A DNA stretch of 64,000 nucleotides, from positions 1,054,001-1,118,000 of the forward strand of contig OZ244806.1 of NCBI GenBank assembly GCA_965220075.1. Reading direction: 5' to 3'. The first letter of the stretch is position 1. Each line of letters starts with the position of its first letter. The position numbers were made by a program, and so were the translations under genes. Source of the stretch: G965220075 sp965220075 (GTDB lineage: Bacteria; Chloroflexota; UBA11872). Below, piece by piece: positions 1 through 7,926 of the stretch. The notes under the pieces were generated by a model. The model was given only the letters and a program-made list of their open reading frames with translations. It was not told the DNA's origin and ran no database searches.

Positions 1-1
1 T

Positions 2-457
2 CACGGCCTCGTGGGCTTTCCCAACGGCGTTCGCGGCACTTTCCGCACCACCGCCAACGGTCCCGACGAATGGGCTCTGGACGTGACCGGTTCGCACGGC
101 ATGATTCGCTTTCTGCGCGACGCGCATGAGACCGAGCTCTGGACGCTCGTGGACGGCCTGCCCGGCCAGCGTCGGCCCGCGCCGGTGCGCCGCTTCTTCC
201 CGCCGCCCAGCCGCCGGCGCCCCGCGGGGGTCAGTCTCATCCACAATCTGATGTCCTGCATCGAGGGCGATTCGGAGCCGAACTGCAATGGTGAGGACGC
301 CCGCGAGGCGCTCGAGATCGCGATCGCCGTGCGCGAGTCGCACCGCGGCGGCAACTCGCGGGTGAATATCCCCCTTGCGCACCGGGATTTGCGGATTCTC
401 TCCGGCCACGGATCGGATCATCGCTATCGCGCCAGCTTCGGAATGGACAGCGCGTAG
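2..457 (+). CDS. Gfo/Idh/MocA-family oxidoreductase, C-terminal part (cut by window edge)
   Basis: The reading frame is open from the first bases and stops at 455-457, so only the last 151 residues are present. They have the look of the C-terminal substrate-binding half of a Gfo/Idh/MocA NAD(P)-dependent sugar or polyol dehydrogenase: a beta-strand segment (TGSHGMIRFLRD), a stretch near NLMSCIEGDSEP, and the closing helix DAREALEIAIAVRESHRGG that commonly ends these proteins before a short tail. The NAD-binding Rossmann half lies outside the window. A sugar-phosphate isomerase-like gene and an LDH2-type dehydrogenase follow on the same strand, so this is probably the first visible gene of a carbohydrate-use operon. 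Substrate unknown. Confidence 0.7.
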   Translation, partial: HGLVGFPNGVRGTFRTTANGPDEWALDVTGSHGMIRFLRDAHETELWTLVDGLPGQRRPAPVRRFFPPPSRRRPAGVSLIHNLMSCIEGDSEPNCNGEDAREALEIAIAVRESHRGGNSRVNIPLAHRDLRILSGHGSDHRYRASFGMDSA

Positions 458-564
458 AGCCGGGCCGATCGCGGCGAGTGGGCCGGTCCCGCATGGCCGC
501 CCTGCAAGCGGCCGGTCTGCACGGGTACTATCGTCCGTCCCGGTCGCGACGCTGGAGGTCGCCG

Positions 565-1446
565 GTGCCAATTCAACTCAGCTGCGCGGACTACGCTTTT
601 CCCAAGCTCAAGCGAAGCACGGCGTTCGCCGTGATCGCGGACCTGGGCTTTCCCGCTGTCGACGTGGCGGTATTTGCCCGCAACGACGAGTTCACCCCCG
701 CCGAAGTGGTGAACGATCCGGGCGCTATGGCCGCCGAGTTGAAAGGACATCTGACGGCCCGCGACCTGTGCGCGGCCAATGTGTTCGCGATCCTCGGCAA
801 CGACCTGGCGACGCTGGCCGTCAATCACCCCGACGCCGACGCGCGCGCCGAGTCGCGCCGCTGGTTCCGCGCCGTCCTGGCGTTCACGGTTGGCATTGGT
901 TCCCCCGGCCTCACGCTGACACCCGGAATACCCTGGCCCGGCGAGCCTGATCACGACGCGCGGCTGCGCGCGGCCGATGAGCTGCAATGGCGCACCGAGC
1001 TGGCGGCGCGTGAGGGCGTGGGACTGTCCATCGAGCCTCACTATCAATCCATCACGCCGACCGTCGACACGACTCTTCAGTTGCTGGAGCAGGCGCCCGA
1101 TCTGACCCTTGCGCTCGACCACCCGCAGTTCATATTCCAGGGCATTTCGGAAGCCGACGTAGACCTTCTGTTCCCCCGCACGCGCCATGTCCACGCACGG
1201 CAGGGCGCGCCCGGGATCATGCAGGCCACTATGGGCGACGGCGTCGTCGACTACGCACGGATCGCGCGCGCCTTCGCGGAGCGTGAATTCGACGGCTACT
1301 TCTGCGTCGAATACGTCTGGGACGCGTGGCTGGACACGAATCGGGTTGACTGCATCTCGGAGTCGGCCGCGCTGCGTGACGTGATCCTGCGCGCACTGGG
1401 ACGCTCCGTGCCGGCGCCGGGTCAGCGCATCGGCGACGCCGCATGA
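565..1446 (+). CDS. sugar phosphate isomerase/epimerase-like TIM-barrel protein
   Basis: A 293-residue protein resembling the xylose isomerase-like TIM barrel (AP endonuclease 2) family, whose members isomerise or epimerise sugars and sugar acids with a divalent metal. Visible family features are an early strand with VDVAVF, SIEPHYQS in the middle (Glu and His expected among metal ligands), LALDHPQF, HVHARQGAPG and a final FCVEYVWDAW strand. I chose GTG 565 because GGAGG lies six bases upstream (554-558) and because the longer frame from 478 adds an Arg-rich stretch unlike the family. Its stop overlaps the start of the next gene in an ATGA junction, indicating translational coupling. The actual substrate cannot be read from sequence. 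Confidence 0.8.
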   Translation: MPIQLSCADYAFPKLKRSTAFAVIADLGFPAVDVAVFARNDEFTPAEVVNDPGAMAAELKGHLTARDLCAANVFAILGNDLATLAVNHPDADARAESRRWFRAVLAFTVGIGSPGLTLTPGIPWPGEPDHDARLRAADELQWRTELAAREGVGLSIEPHYQSITPTVDTTLQLLEQAPDLTLALDHPQFIFQGISEADVDLLFPRTRHVHARQGAPGIMQATMGDGVVDYARIARAFAEREFDGYFCVEYVWDAWLDTNRVDCISESAALRDVILRALGRSVPAPGQRIGDAA

Positions 1447-2489
1447 TTGTCAGGACCGCCGGCGGGCTGCGCGCGCTGGTGCGGCGAGTGTTCCTCGCGG
1501 CCGGCGCCGATGAGGCCAACGCCGCCGACGTAGCCGAGCACCTGGTGCTGGCAAACCTGAGTGGCGTGGACACCCACGGGATCTACCACGTGCCCGGCTA
1601 CGTGCAGGCGATTCGCGCTGGCGAGCTGCTGCCTGCCGAGCATCCAAGGATCGTGCGTGAGTCCGAGGTCAGCACGGTGGTCGCCGGCAACTGGACGTTC
1701 GGCCAGGTGACTGCCAAGGAGGCCATGCGCCGCGCCATCGCCAAGGCGGAGAAGATCGGCGTTGCCGTATCGGGGCTGATGGAGACGCACCACATCGGCC
1801 GCCTGGGCCACTACGTGGAGATGGCCGCTCAGGCCGATCTGATTGCGATAGTTATGGCGGGCGGGTTCAGCGAAGAGGACCCGCACGCGGCGCCTTACGG
1901 CGGGCGCTCCCGCGCCCTGCACACCAACCCGATCGCCATGGGGTTTCCGGCCGGCGACGAAGCGCCCATGATGTTCGACTTCGCCACCACCGCACTCTCG
2001 GGCGTCAAGGTGGCGACCGCGCGGCGCCGCGGCGAGCGGCTGCCAGCGGGTGCCGCGCTCGATGTCCACGGCAACCCCACGACTGATCCGAACGACTTCT
2101 TCGCGGGTGGCGCCGCTCTGCCGTTTGGCGGACACAAGGGCTACGCGCTCATGATGGCGGCCGAGTTCCTGGGTCAAGCCTTCTCGGGTGCTGACTCCTT
2201 CGCGCAGGACGGCCGCGGCGGCGCGATCCTGGGTCACCACGGCGCCGCCATGATCGTCATGCGAGCGGACCTGCTGCGCCCGCTGGAAGACTACCGGGCG
2301 CGCGCCGATCTGCTGCAGAGGCGTATTCGCGCCGTCCCGCCTGCGCCTGGGTTCGAGGAAGTCCTGGTTCCCGGCGATCCCGAGCAGCGCGCTCGCGAGG
2401 CGCGCGAGCGTGATGGGATTCCTATCTACGACGATGTCTGGCGAGACCTCGTCGAGACGGCCGAGTCGTTGGGCGTAGCAGCCAGCTGA
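1443..2489 (+). CDS. malate/L-lactate dehydrogenase-like (LDH2 family) oxidoreductase
   Basis: A 348-residue member of the LDH2/MDH2/ureidoglycolate dehydrogenase family, NAD(P)-dependent enzymes that oxidise 2-hydroxy acids and are unrelated to classical lactate dehydrogenase. Hallmarks are SGVDTHGIYHVPGY near residue 40 (catalytic His region), SGLMETHHIGRLGHYVE near 118, the NPIAMGFPAG nucleotide-binding segment, MFDFATTALSGVKV and PFGGHKGYAL. The length matches the family. It starts on the ATG of an ATGA overlap with the isomerase-like gene upstream, so the two are almost certainly co-expressed. With the Gfo/Idh/MocA gene before them they suggest stepwise oxidation of a sugar or sugar acid, but the pathway cannot be assigned. 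Confidence 0.85.
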   Translation: MIVRTAGGLRALVRRVFLAAGADEANAADVAEHLVLANLSGVDTHGIYHVPGYVQAIRAGELLPAEHPRIVRESEVSTVVAGNWTFGQVTAKEAMRRAIAKAEKIGVAVSGLMETHHIGRLGHYVEMAAQADLIAIVMAGGFSEEDPHAAPYGGRSRALHTNPIAMGFPAGDEAPMMFDFATTALSGVKVATARRRGERLPAGAALDVHGNPTTDPNDFFAGGAALPFGGHKGYALMMAAEFLGQAFSGADSFAQDGRGGAILGHHGAAMIVMRADLLRPLEDYRARADLLQRRIRAVPPAPGFEEVLVPGDPEQRAREARERDGIPIYDDVWRDLVETAESLGVAAS

Positions 2490-2666
2490 GTCCGGCACAC
2501 TGCCACCCGGGTTCAGAGTGCGCTGCGCGCCTTAGCCGTGCTTGTGCCTGGCCGCCTGTGCAACCTTACTTACCGTGCCGAGACGCGCCAACCCGGTAGC
2601 GTTGTGCGGAAGCGGAATCGATCTCTGCCAACGAATCGAGTGGCGCGCGAGCGCCAGGGACCGAGA

Positions 2667-4283
2667 GTGCCGAGCAGACTGCTATCACGCCGGAGGGCAT
2701 TACGCACCGGTATCGCCGCATCCGGCGCGCTTGCCGCCGCCGTCGCGGCCGCCTGCGGAGCGAGCCCTTCGACCGACACGAGACCGACCGACGCCACGCC
2801 CCCGCCGTCGTCCGATCGGCCGGCCGCAGCCACACCGGATTCGAGCGCGGCCGGCGCCTCCGGACCGGCAACCGTCACGCGGGCTCCGGCTCGGTCCGCC
2901 GCCGCGGACCTGCCGGCCCCGCCCTTCGACGACGAAGAGGCCCGCGACCTTCTAAGCCGCCTGCTGAACCGCTCGCGTCCGGATGAAACCAAAGCGGTCA
3001 TGGACCACATCGTCCAAGCTCGCGACATGCGCTTCATCGCGGTGTTTATCGAGATGATGCGCCTGAATGAGGTCAACGTCCTCACCGGCCCCGGCTTTCC
3101 CGGGCCAACCGACGCGCTGCGCGCGCTGACCGGCGAGAGGATGATTCTGTGGCCGGAGTGGACGGTCTGGTACACCGATCGGGACCTCGAGCCGCCGCCC
3201 GGCTTCACGCAGTGGAAAGGCCGCCTCTACGCCGAAATCGACCCGAAATTCACGCGCTTCTTCAAGGCGCCCGACCCAGGCCGCATCCGTAGCGAAGAGA
3301 TCGTCTGGGGCGGCGTCAAGGTGGACGGTATCCCGGCGCTGGATAACCCCGCTTTAATATCGGCCCAGGAGGCCGACTATCTGGACGCGGACGACCTCGT
3401 GTTCGGCGTGGCCGTCAACGGCGACCTGCGCGCATATCCGCTGCGCATCATGGACTGGCACGAGATGGCCAACGACGTAGTCGGCTCGGTGCCCGTGTCC
3501 TTGTCCTACTGCACGCTCTGCGGGGCGGGCGTGCTCTACGACGGGCGCGTGGGCGACCGGACGTTCACCTTCGGTTCTTCCGGCTTCCTGATGCGCAGCA
3601 ATAAGCTCATGTACGACCGCAACACGTTCAGCCTCTGGAACCAGCTGACCGGCGAGCCGGTCTTAGGCCCGCTGGCCACGTCGGACATCCGGCTCAAGAC
3701 ACTGCCGGTCGTGGTCACCACCTGGGGCGACTGGACCGAACAGCATCCCGACAGCCTGGTGCTCGATATCAACACCGGACACAAGCGGCCCTATGAGCCG
3801 GGCATCGCCTACGGCGCCTATTTCGCGCACTCGTCGCCAAAGTTTCCGGTGGCCGAACGCCGTGACGCGCTGGGCGAGAAAGACCCGGTGTTCGCCCTCC
3901 GTGTCGACGGCCTGGCGCGCGCCTATCCGATCGAGATCGTCACGCGGGAATCCGTGGTCAACGACGTGCTGGGGGACACCAATCTCGTGGTCATCGCCTC
4001 CCGCGGCGCGCTCACGGCGGAGGGAAATGCAATCGGTGCCGGCCCCGTGTTCTGGAACGCCGGTGCCGAGGTTCGCGCCTACCAGCGAGGCCGCCGGACT
4101 TTCATCCCGAGCGAATCGCCCGACGCGGTGCTCGATCAGCAGGGCGCGCGCTGGCGGATCACCGAGGACGCGCTTGAAAGTCCCGACGGCGAGCGCCTTA
4201 TGCGTCTACCCGGACACCTCGCCTATTGGTTCGGCTGGGTCAACTACTTCCACAACACCACCATCTACGGCGTCGAGGGGTAG
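2667..4283 (+). CDS. DUF3179 domain-containing lipoprotein
   Basis: A 538-residue exported protein. From GTG 2667 (AGGGA at 2656-2660 upstream) it starts with an Arg-rich n-region (RLLSRRRALR), a hydrophobic Ala-rich core and a lipobox-like VAAAC followed by a Ser/Thr/Pro-rich linker, so it should be lipid-anchored outside the membrane; the SRRRALRTG segment could also be read as a weak Tat motif. Most of the remainder is DUF3179: DLVFGVAVNGDLRAYPLRIM, SYCTLCGAGVLYD with a CxxC pair, FGSSGFLMRSNKLMYDR, and a second similar stretch DPVFALRVDGLARAYPIE. The function of DUF3179 is not known. An upstream GTG at 2538 is in frame but adds a non-signal-like N-terminus. Confidence 0.82.
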   Translation: MPSRLLSRRRALRTGIAASGALAAAVAAACGASPSTDTRPTDATPPPSSDRPAAATPDSSAAGASGPATVTRAPARSAAADLPAPPFDDEEARDLLSRLLNRSRPDETKAVMDHIVQARDMRFIAVFIEMMRLNEVNVLTGPGFPGPTDALRALTGERMILWPEWTVWYTDRDLEPPPGFTQWKGRLYAEIDPKFTRFFKAPDPGRIRSEEIVWGGVKVDGIPALDNPALISAQEADYLDADDLVFGVAVNGDLRAYPLRIMDWHEMANDVVGSVPVSLSYCTLCGAGVLYDGRVGDRTFTFGSSGFLMRSNKLMYDRNTFSLWNQLTGEPVLGPLATSDIRLKTLPVVVTTWGDWTEQHPDSLVLDINTGHKRPYEPGIAYGAYFAHSSPKFPVAERRDALGEKDPVFALRVDGLARAYPIEIVTRESVVNDVLGDTNLVVIASRGALTAEGNAIGAGPVFWNAGAEVRAYQRGRRTFIPSESPDAVLDQQGARWRITEDALESPDGERLMRLPGHLAYWFGWVNYFHNTTIYGVEG

Positions 4284-4517
4284 AAGGCGTCCGCACCTGC
4301 ACCCGCTTCAGAAGGCCCGTCGTTTCACCCCGGTTCAGGCCGCGCCGGTCGGTTGCGGATCACGCGCCCGCACGGCCGCACGAGTCTGGAATCGCCCACC
4401 AATCCATTTGGCTAAAGTTGCGCGGCAACATGCCCGCGCCGCCCCACGAGTCGGGGCTCAGCGGCTATCATTCCGCAGCATTAACGCGGTTTCACGTTGC
4501 CGCATAAGGACGGTGCA

Positions 4518-5381
4518 ATGAGCGCAGTAGCCCAAAAGCTGAACGTCCTCACGGAGGAGCAGCTCGACTTCTGGAACGAGAACGGATTTCTGCGTCTTGA
4601 GAAAGTCTTCACGCCGGCAGAGGTGCAAAGGCAGTCGGACGAGCTCGAGCGGCTCATGCAAGAGTGGGGCCGCATGGGGCAGGGCTGGCGCGGCCCCTGG
4701 CGCAAGGCCATCATGGACGCTGACGAAGCCGACAGCGCCCAGGCGCTATTCCTCGGCACTCTGCAGAACTACTCAGAGACGTACATGCGCGCCATCACCA
4801 ATCCGAAGCTCACGGGCGCGGTGAGCGACCTGCTGGGCGGAACCGCCGTGGAGTTCCACCACACGATTCTGCACGCCAAGGCACCCGACCTGGGAACTCC
4901 CTTCCCCATGCACCAGGACTGGCCTTTCTACCCGCACTGGGGCCCGGCGTACGTCGACTCCATCATGCACATCGATTCGGCCACCGAAGAGAACGGCTGC
5001 CTCAAGTTCGTGGCGGGCAGCCACAAGCTCGGTCCGCTGCAGCACATCCTTCACACCGTGGAGGACTACGGCGAGTACGAGCAGCCGCACCTTCCCCTAG
5101 AGGACTACCCCCTCTCATCGGCCGTCTCCTGCCCGGCCAACGCGGGCGACGTGGTGTTCTTCAGCATCTTGACCATTCACGGCTCCGCGCCTAACCGCAC
5201 CAATGATTGGCGGCGGCTGATTCGTGTCGGCTACCGGGATCCCCAGAACCCGGCGCTGTTGCCGCAGCACAAGCACTGGACGGGACCAACGCACAACTCC
5301 AGCAAGCGTCCCCCCGCTGAAGACCCGCGCGGCATGATCGTTCGGGGCAAATACGTCAACACGGAGTCCGACGGCGCGTAA
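4518..5381 (+). CDS. phytanoyl-CoA dioxygenase (PhyH) family protein
   Basis: A 287-residue Fe(II)/2-oxoglutarate-dependent oxygenase of the PhyH family. The facial triad is visible as H132-x-D134 in FPMHQDWPFYP and a distal His221 in SILTIHGSAPN, followed by WRRLIRVGYR whose Arg would bind the 2-oxoglutarate carboxylate. The segment SATEENGCLKFVAGSHKLG is typical of the family. ATG 4518 was chosen because AAGGA (4506-4510) lies seven bases upstream; an in-frame TTG at 4497 would add seven residues. It stands alone between a DUF3179 lipoprotein and a Gfo/Idh/MocA gene on the same strand. PhyH paralogues are numerous in uncultured marine bacteria and the substrate is unknown. Confidence 0.88.
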   Translation: MSAVAQKLNVLTEEQLDFWNENGFLRLEKVFTPAEVQRQSDELERLMQEWGRMGQGWRGPWRKAIMDADEADSAQALFLGTLQNYSETYMRAITNPKLTGAVSDLLGGTAVEFHHTILHAKAPDLGTPFPMHQDWPFYPHWGPAYVDSIMHIDSATEENGCLKFVAGSHKLGPLQHILHTVEDYGEYEQPHLPLEDYPLSSAVSCPANAGDVVFFSILTIHGSAPNRTNDWRRLIRVGYRDPQNPALLPQHKHWTGPTHNSSKRPPAEDPRGMIVRGKYVNTESDGA

Positions 5382-5479
5382 AGTCCCAATCGCATAGAGA
5401 GTTGTGCCGATAGCGTTGCCCGTGTCGGCTTTGCCGTCCGGTCCCGTCCGCATTGGGGCCGGACCGCCGGGAGGTTGCC

Positions 5480-6577
5480 GTGACTGCTAAGTATCGGGTC
5501 GCCATCATTGGTTCCGGCCGCAGCGGCGGTCTGATCGAGGACGAGCTGCCGGTGGGCGAGCCGCAGCGGCCCTACGGCCACTTCAGCGCCTACGCGGCCA
5601 TCGAAGACACCGAGGTCGTGGCTGTCGCCAACCGCGGCGCCGAGCGTCTGCGCCGCTTCGCTGAGCGGTTCGACATTCACAACACCTATCTCGACTATCG
5701 CGAGATGATCACCAGCGAACAACCCGACATCGTGAGCGTCACCACTCCCGCCCTCACGCGCGCCGAGCCGCTGATCTTCGCCGCCGAGCACGGAGTGCGC
5801 GGAATCTTTTCGGAGAAGGGCCTGTGCGCCTCCCTGGAGGAGGCCGATCGTATTCGCGACGCGTTGCGCGCCAACGGCGTTGCGTTCAACTGGGGCGCCA
5901 ACCGGCGCCATGGCCTGGCCTATCAGGCCCTGCGGGACGCGATCGCCCGTGGCGACATTGGTCAGCCGCGTTTCGTGGTGATGTACTCCTACACCGACCT
6001 GATCAAGCACCACCCGCACACGCTCGACACGGCCTCGATGCTGCTCGGCGATCCCATGCCCGTGTGGGTGGAGGGCCGCATGATCGACCCCGGCGACCCT
6101 TTCGACCCCAATCCGCGCAAACCGCCTCCCACCTACGATCCAGCCGGTCATCGCTACGTGCCGGCGCCCGGCCAGGAGATTGGCGACCCGATGGTCGGTT
6201 TCTTTCGGGTCGGTTACGCGGGGGGCGCCGAGGGTTACTTCATCCCGTCGCGCGTGACCTGGGACATTGAGGTGCACGGCGAGGAAGGACGCGCCCTGGC
6301 CTGGGAAAACGGCAAGCACGTGGCCGTGAGGCGCGTGCAGCGCGACAGCGACGAGGTCCACGAGCACGTCTATCGTCCGATCGGCGAGAGCGCTACCGTC
6401 CGCAAAATACGCGACATCATTCGCCAGATGGAGGGCGGACCGCGCACGGCTGGCAACATCGACGTCACCATGCAAACCGTGGAGGCGCAGTTCGCCATCG
6501 CGCACTCCCATCTGCGGGGCGGCGCCCGCGTCGAAGTGCCGGTGCAAGACCGCAGCCTCTACATTCCCGGCGGCTAA
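5480..6577 (+). CDS. Gfo/Idh/MocA-family oxidoreductase
   Basis: A 365-residue NAD(P)-dependent dehydrogenase. The N-terminus has the Rossmann strand and glycine-rich turn YRVAIIGSGRSGG, then VVAVANRGAERLRRFAERF, the DIVSVTTPA strand and GIFSEKGLCASLEEADRI, where Glu-Lys (EK) corresponds to the family EKP motif with Gly in place of Pro. The C-terminal half would form the substrate-binding sheet. GTG 5480 has GGGAGG five bases upstream (5469-5474), better placed than the GTG-type start at 5453. The H-H-P-H-T-L-D-T segment near residue 178 replaces the usual GxHxxD motif. Substrate unknown; probably a sugar, inositol or related polyol. Confidence 0.85.
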   Translation: MTAKYRVAIIGSGRSGGLIEDELPVGEPQRPYGHFSAYAAIEDTEVVAVANRGAERLRRFAERFDIHNTYLDYREMITSEQPDIVSVTTPALTRAEPLIFAAEHGVRGIFSEKGLCASLEEADRIRDALRANGVAFNWGANRRHGLAYQALRDAIARGDIGQPRFVVMYSYTDLIKHHPHTLDTASMLLGDPMPVWVEGRMIDPGDPFDPNPRKPPPTYDPAGHRYVPAPGQEIGDPMVGFFRVGYAGGAEGYFIPSRVTWDIEVHGEEGRALAWENGKHVAVRRVQRDSDEVHEHVYRPIGESATVRKIRDIIRQMEGGPRTAGNIDVTMQTVEAQFAIAHSHLRGGARVEVPVQDRSLYIPGG

Positions 6578-6798
6578 GGCGTCCTACTACTCCAGAAATA
6601 GCGCCTTCACGCAGGCAACGCCCCTTCCCAGCCATCGGGCGTCCGCCGGTCAGGCACGTATAGCGGCTACTCGGGAATAGGGCAACCGATCAGAATGACC
6701 CACCGCCCGCGCTCGCGGCGTGAGGTACTCCCTGCCGTCGCTGTTGCGATGTGCGAGTATCGTGAGAAATCTTCTGGCAATCTGCGGGAGAATGCGCT

Positions 6799-7473
6799 AT
6801 GAGAACGATTTCCGTGAACCGGCTTGGAGCTCTGGCGCTCATTGTTGGTCCCGTACTAGCGATCATTTTCTTCTTGATCGAGCCGGGCGGGCTGCTCGTT
6901 GACAGAGCGGACCCAACTGACGCCGTGGCGTCGATCACTGCCTTAGCGTCCAATCCCGCACTGGCCCACTTGTCGGCCTTCGTCGTACCTCTCGGTCTGA
7001 TCGTCACGCTCTACGGGCTTTACGTTCTCCAGAGCGGCGTGAGAGACGGCGGCGGCGGCGACGCTCTGTCACGACTGGGCTTTGGAGTCCTGGTGATTGC
7101 CAATTTCGGATGGATCGTGTCGCTAGGGCTGAATCACGTGATCGCCAATACCGGAATTTCGGCTCCTCAGGCCCTTCAAGCCGCGGAGCCCGTCTACTCG
7201 GTGGAGTCGGGTATTGCATTGACGTCGAGCCTTGCCGCCTCCCTCGGGTTCCTCGTTCTCAGTCTGGGTCTGTACGCCAGAGGCGATTTCAACAAAAACG
7301 CTGCGTTGGTAGTAGCCGTCGCGTCAATCGTCGCCCTGGTGTCACTGATCATTGGGATCAGTGACACTGGCCTGCTTGGGGGCGCGCTTCTGATAGCCAG
7401 GATCTGCTACATCGTATGGGTGCTCTGGATGATCATGCTCGGCGTGGGTCTCCTCAAGACGAGCAGCGCCTAG
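6799..7473 (+). CDS. hypothetical multi-pass membrane protein
   Basis: A 224-residue integral membrane protein I cannot place in a named family with confidence; it resembles small DUF4386-like proteins. Six hydrophobic segments are visible, near residues 8-27, 58-80, 92-112, 142-160, 168-187 and 198-218, with short hydrophilic loops and no obvious catalytic residues. The N-terminus MRTISVNRLG gives a short cytoplasmic start. It is flanked by 221 bp of upstream sequence without a gene and a perfect 14-bp-stem hairpin downstream at 7526-7565, so it looks monocistronic. Its base composition is slightly less GC-rich than its neighbours. Confidence 0.65.
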   Translation: MRTISVNRLGALALIVGPVLAIIFFLIEPGGLLVDRADPTDAVASITALASNPALAHLSAFVVPLGLIVTLYGLYVLQSGVRDGGGGDALSRLGFGVLVIANFGWIVSLGLNHVIANTGISAPQALQAAEPVYSVESGIALTSSLAASLGFLVLSLGLYARGDFNKNAALVVAVASIVALVSLIIGISDTGLLGGALLIARICYIVWVLWMIMLGVGLLKTSSA

Positions 7474-7525
7474 TGATCGACGGCTCAGGGCCGATTCATC
7501 ACTGAGCAAAGGGCATAGCTCTTAC

Positions 7526-7565
7526 GAGACTGAGTGCGGTGTTCGGTTGCCCCGCACTCAGTCTC
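7526..7565. terminator. perfect inverted repeat, probable terminator hairpin
   Basis: The arms 7526-7539 and 7552-7565 are exact reverse complements over 14 bp and enclose a 12-base loop. It begins 52 bases after the stop of the membrane-protein gene. There is no T-run after either arm, so if it terminates transcription it would rely on another factor or simply stabilise the mRNA 3' end. Confidence 0.55.
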
Positions 7566-7712
7566 GGAGCCGCCCCTGTGAGCCGACCCCGTTGCTTGGC
7601 TTTCCGATAGCGATGTAGGTCTGGTCCGGCCGCACCTCGGCGCGCCTGCTTGCCATCTGAGGTTTGGGTATTCTTGCTTTAGCGTCCGCGTGGCTCATGC
7701 GGCGCGTGACCT

Positions 7713-7783
7713 GGCGACGTAGCCAAGTGGTAAGGCGGGGGTCTGCAAAACCCCTATCCTGGGTTCGATTCCCAGCGTCGCCT
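7713..7783 (+). tRNA. trnC: tRNA-Cys (anticodon GCA)
   Basis: The cloverleaf folds by eye. The acceptor stem is GGCGACG (7713-7719) with CGTCGCC (7776-7782). The D arm is GCC/GGC around an AAGTGGTAA loop. The anticodon stem GGGGT/ACCCC (7738-7742, 7750-7754) holds the loop CTGCAAA, with GCA at 7745-7747. The T arm CTGGG/CCCAG has loop TTCGATT. The discriminator base is T (7783), as expected of bacterial tRNA-Cys. The 3' CCA is not encoded (CCC follows). The gene stands alone between a membrane-protein gene and the convergent nuclease gene. Confidence 0.97.
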
Positions 7784-7926
7784 CCCGGCGCGTTGCGCCC
7801 CGCCGCCTTGGCTGCTTGACCGGCGGATCCAGGCGGCCGCGCTTTCGTGCTCGAAGTCATACCTTCCGGCCGTTAGCCTGACGGGCCGGGGACCGACCGC
7901 GACTAGGCCCGCAGGCATGCCGCGCC

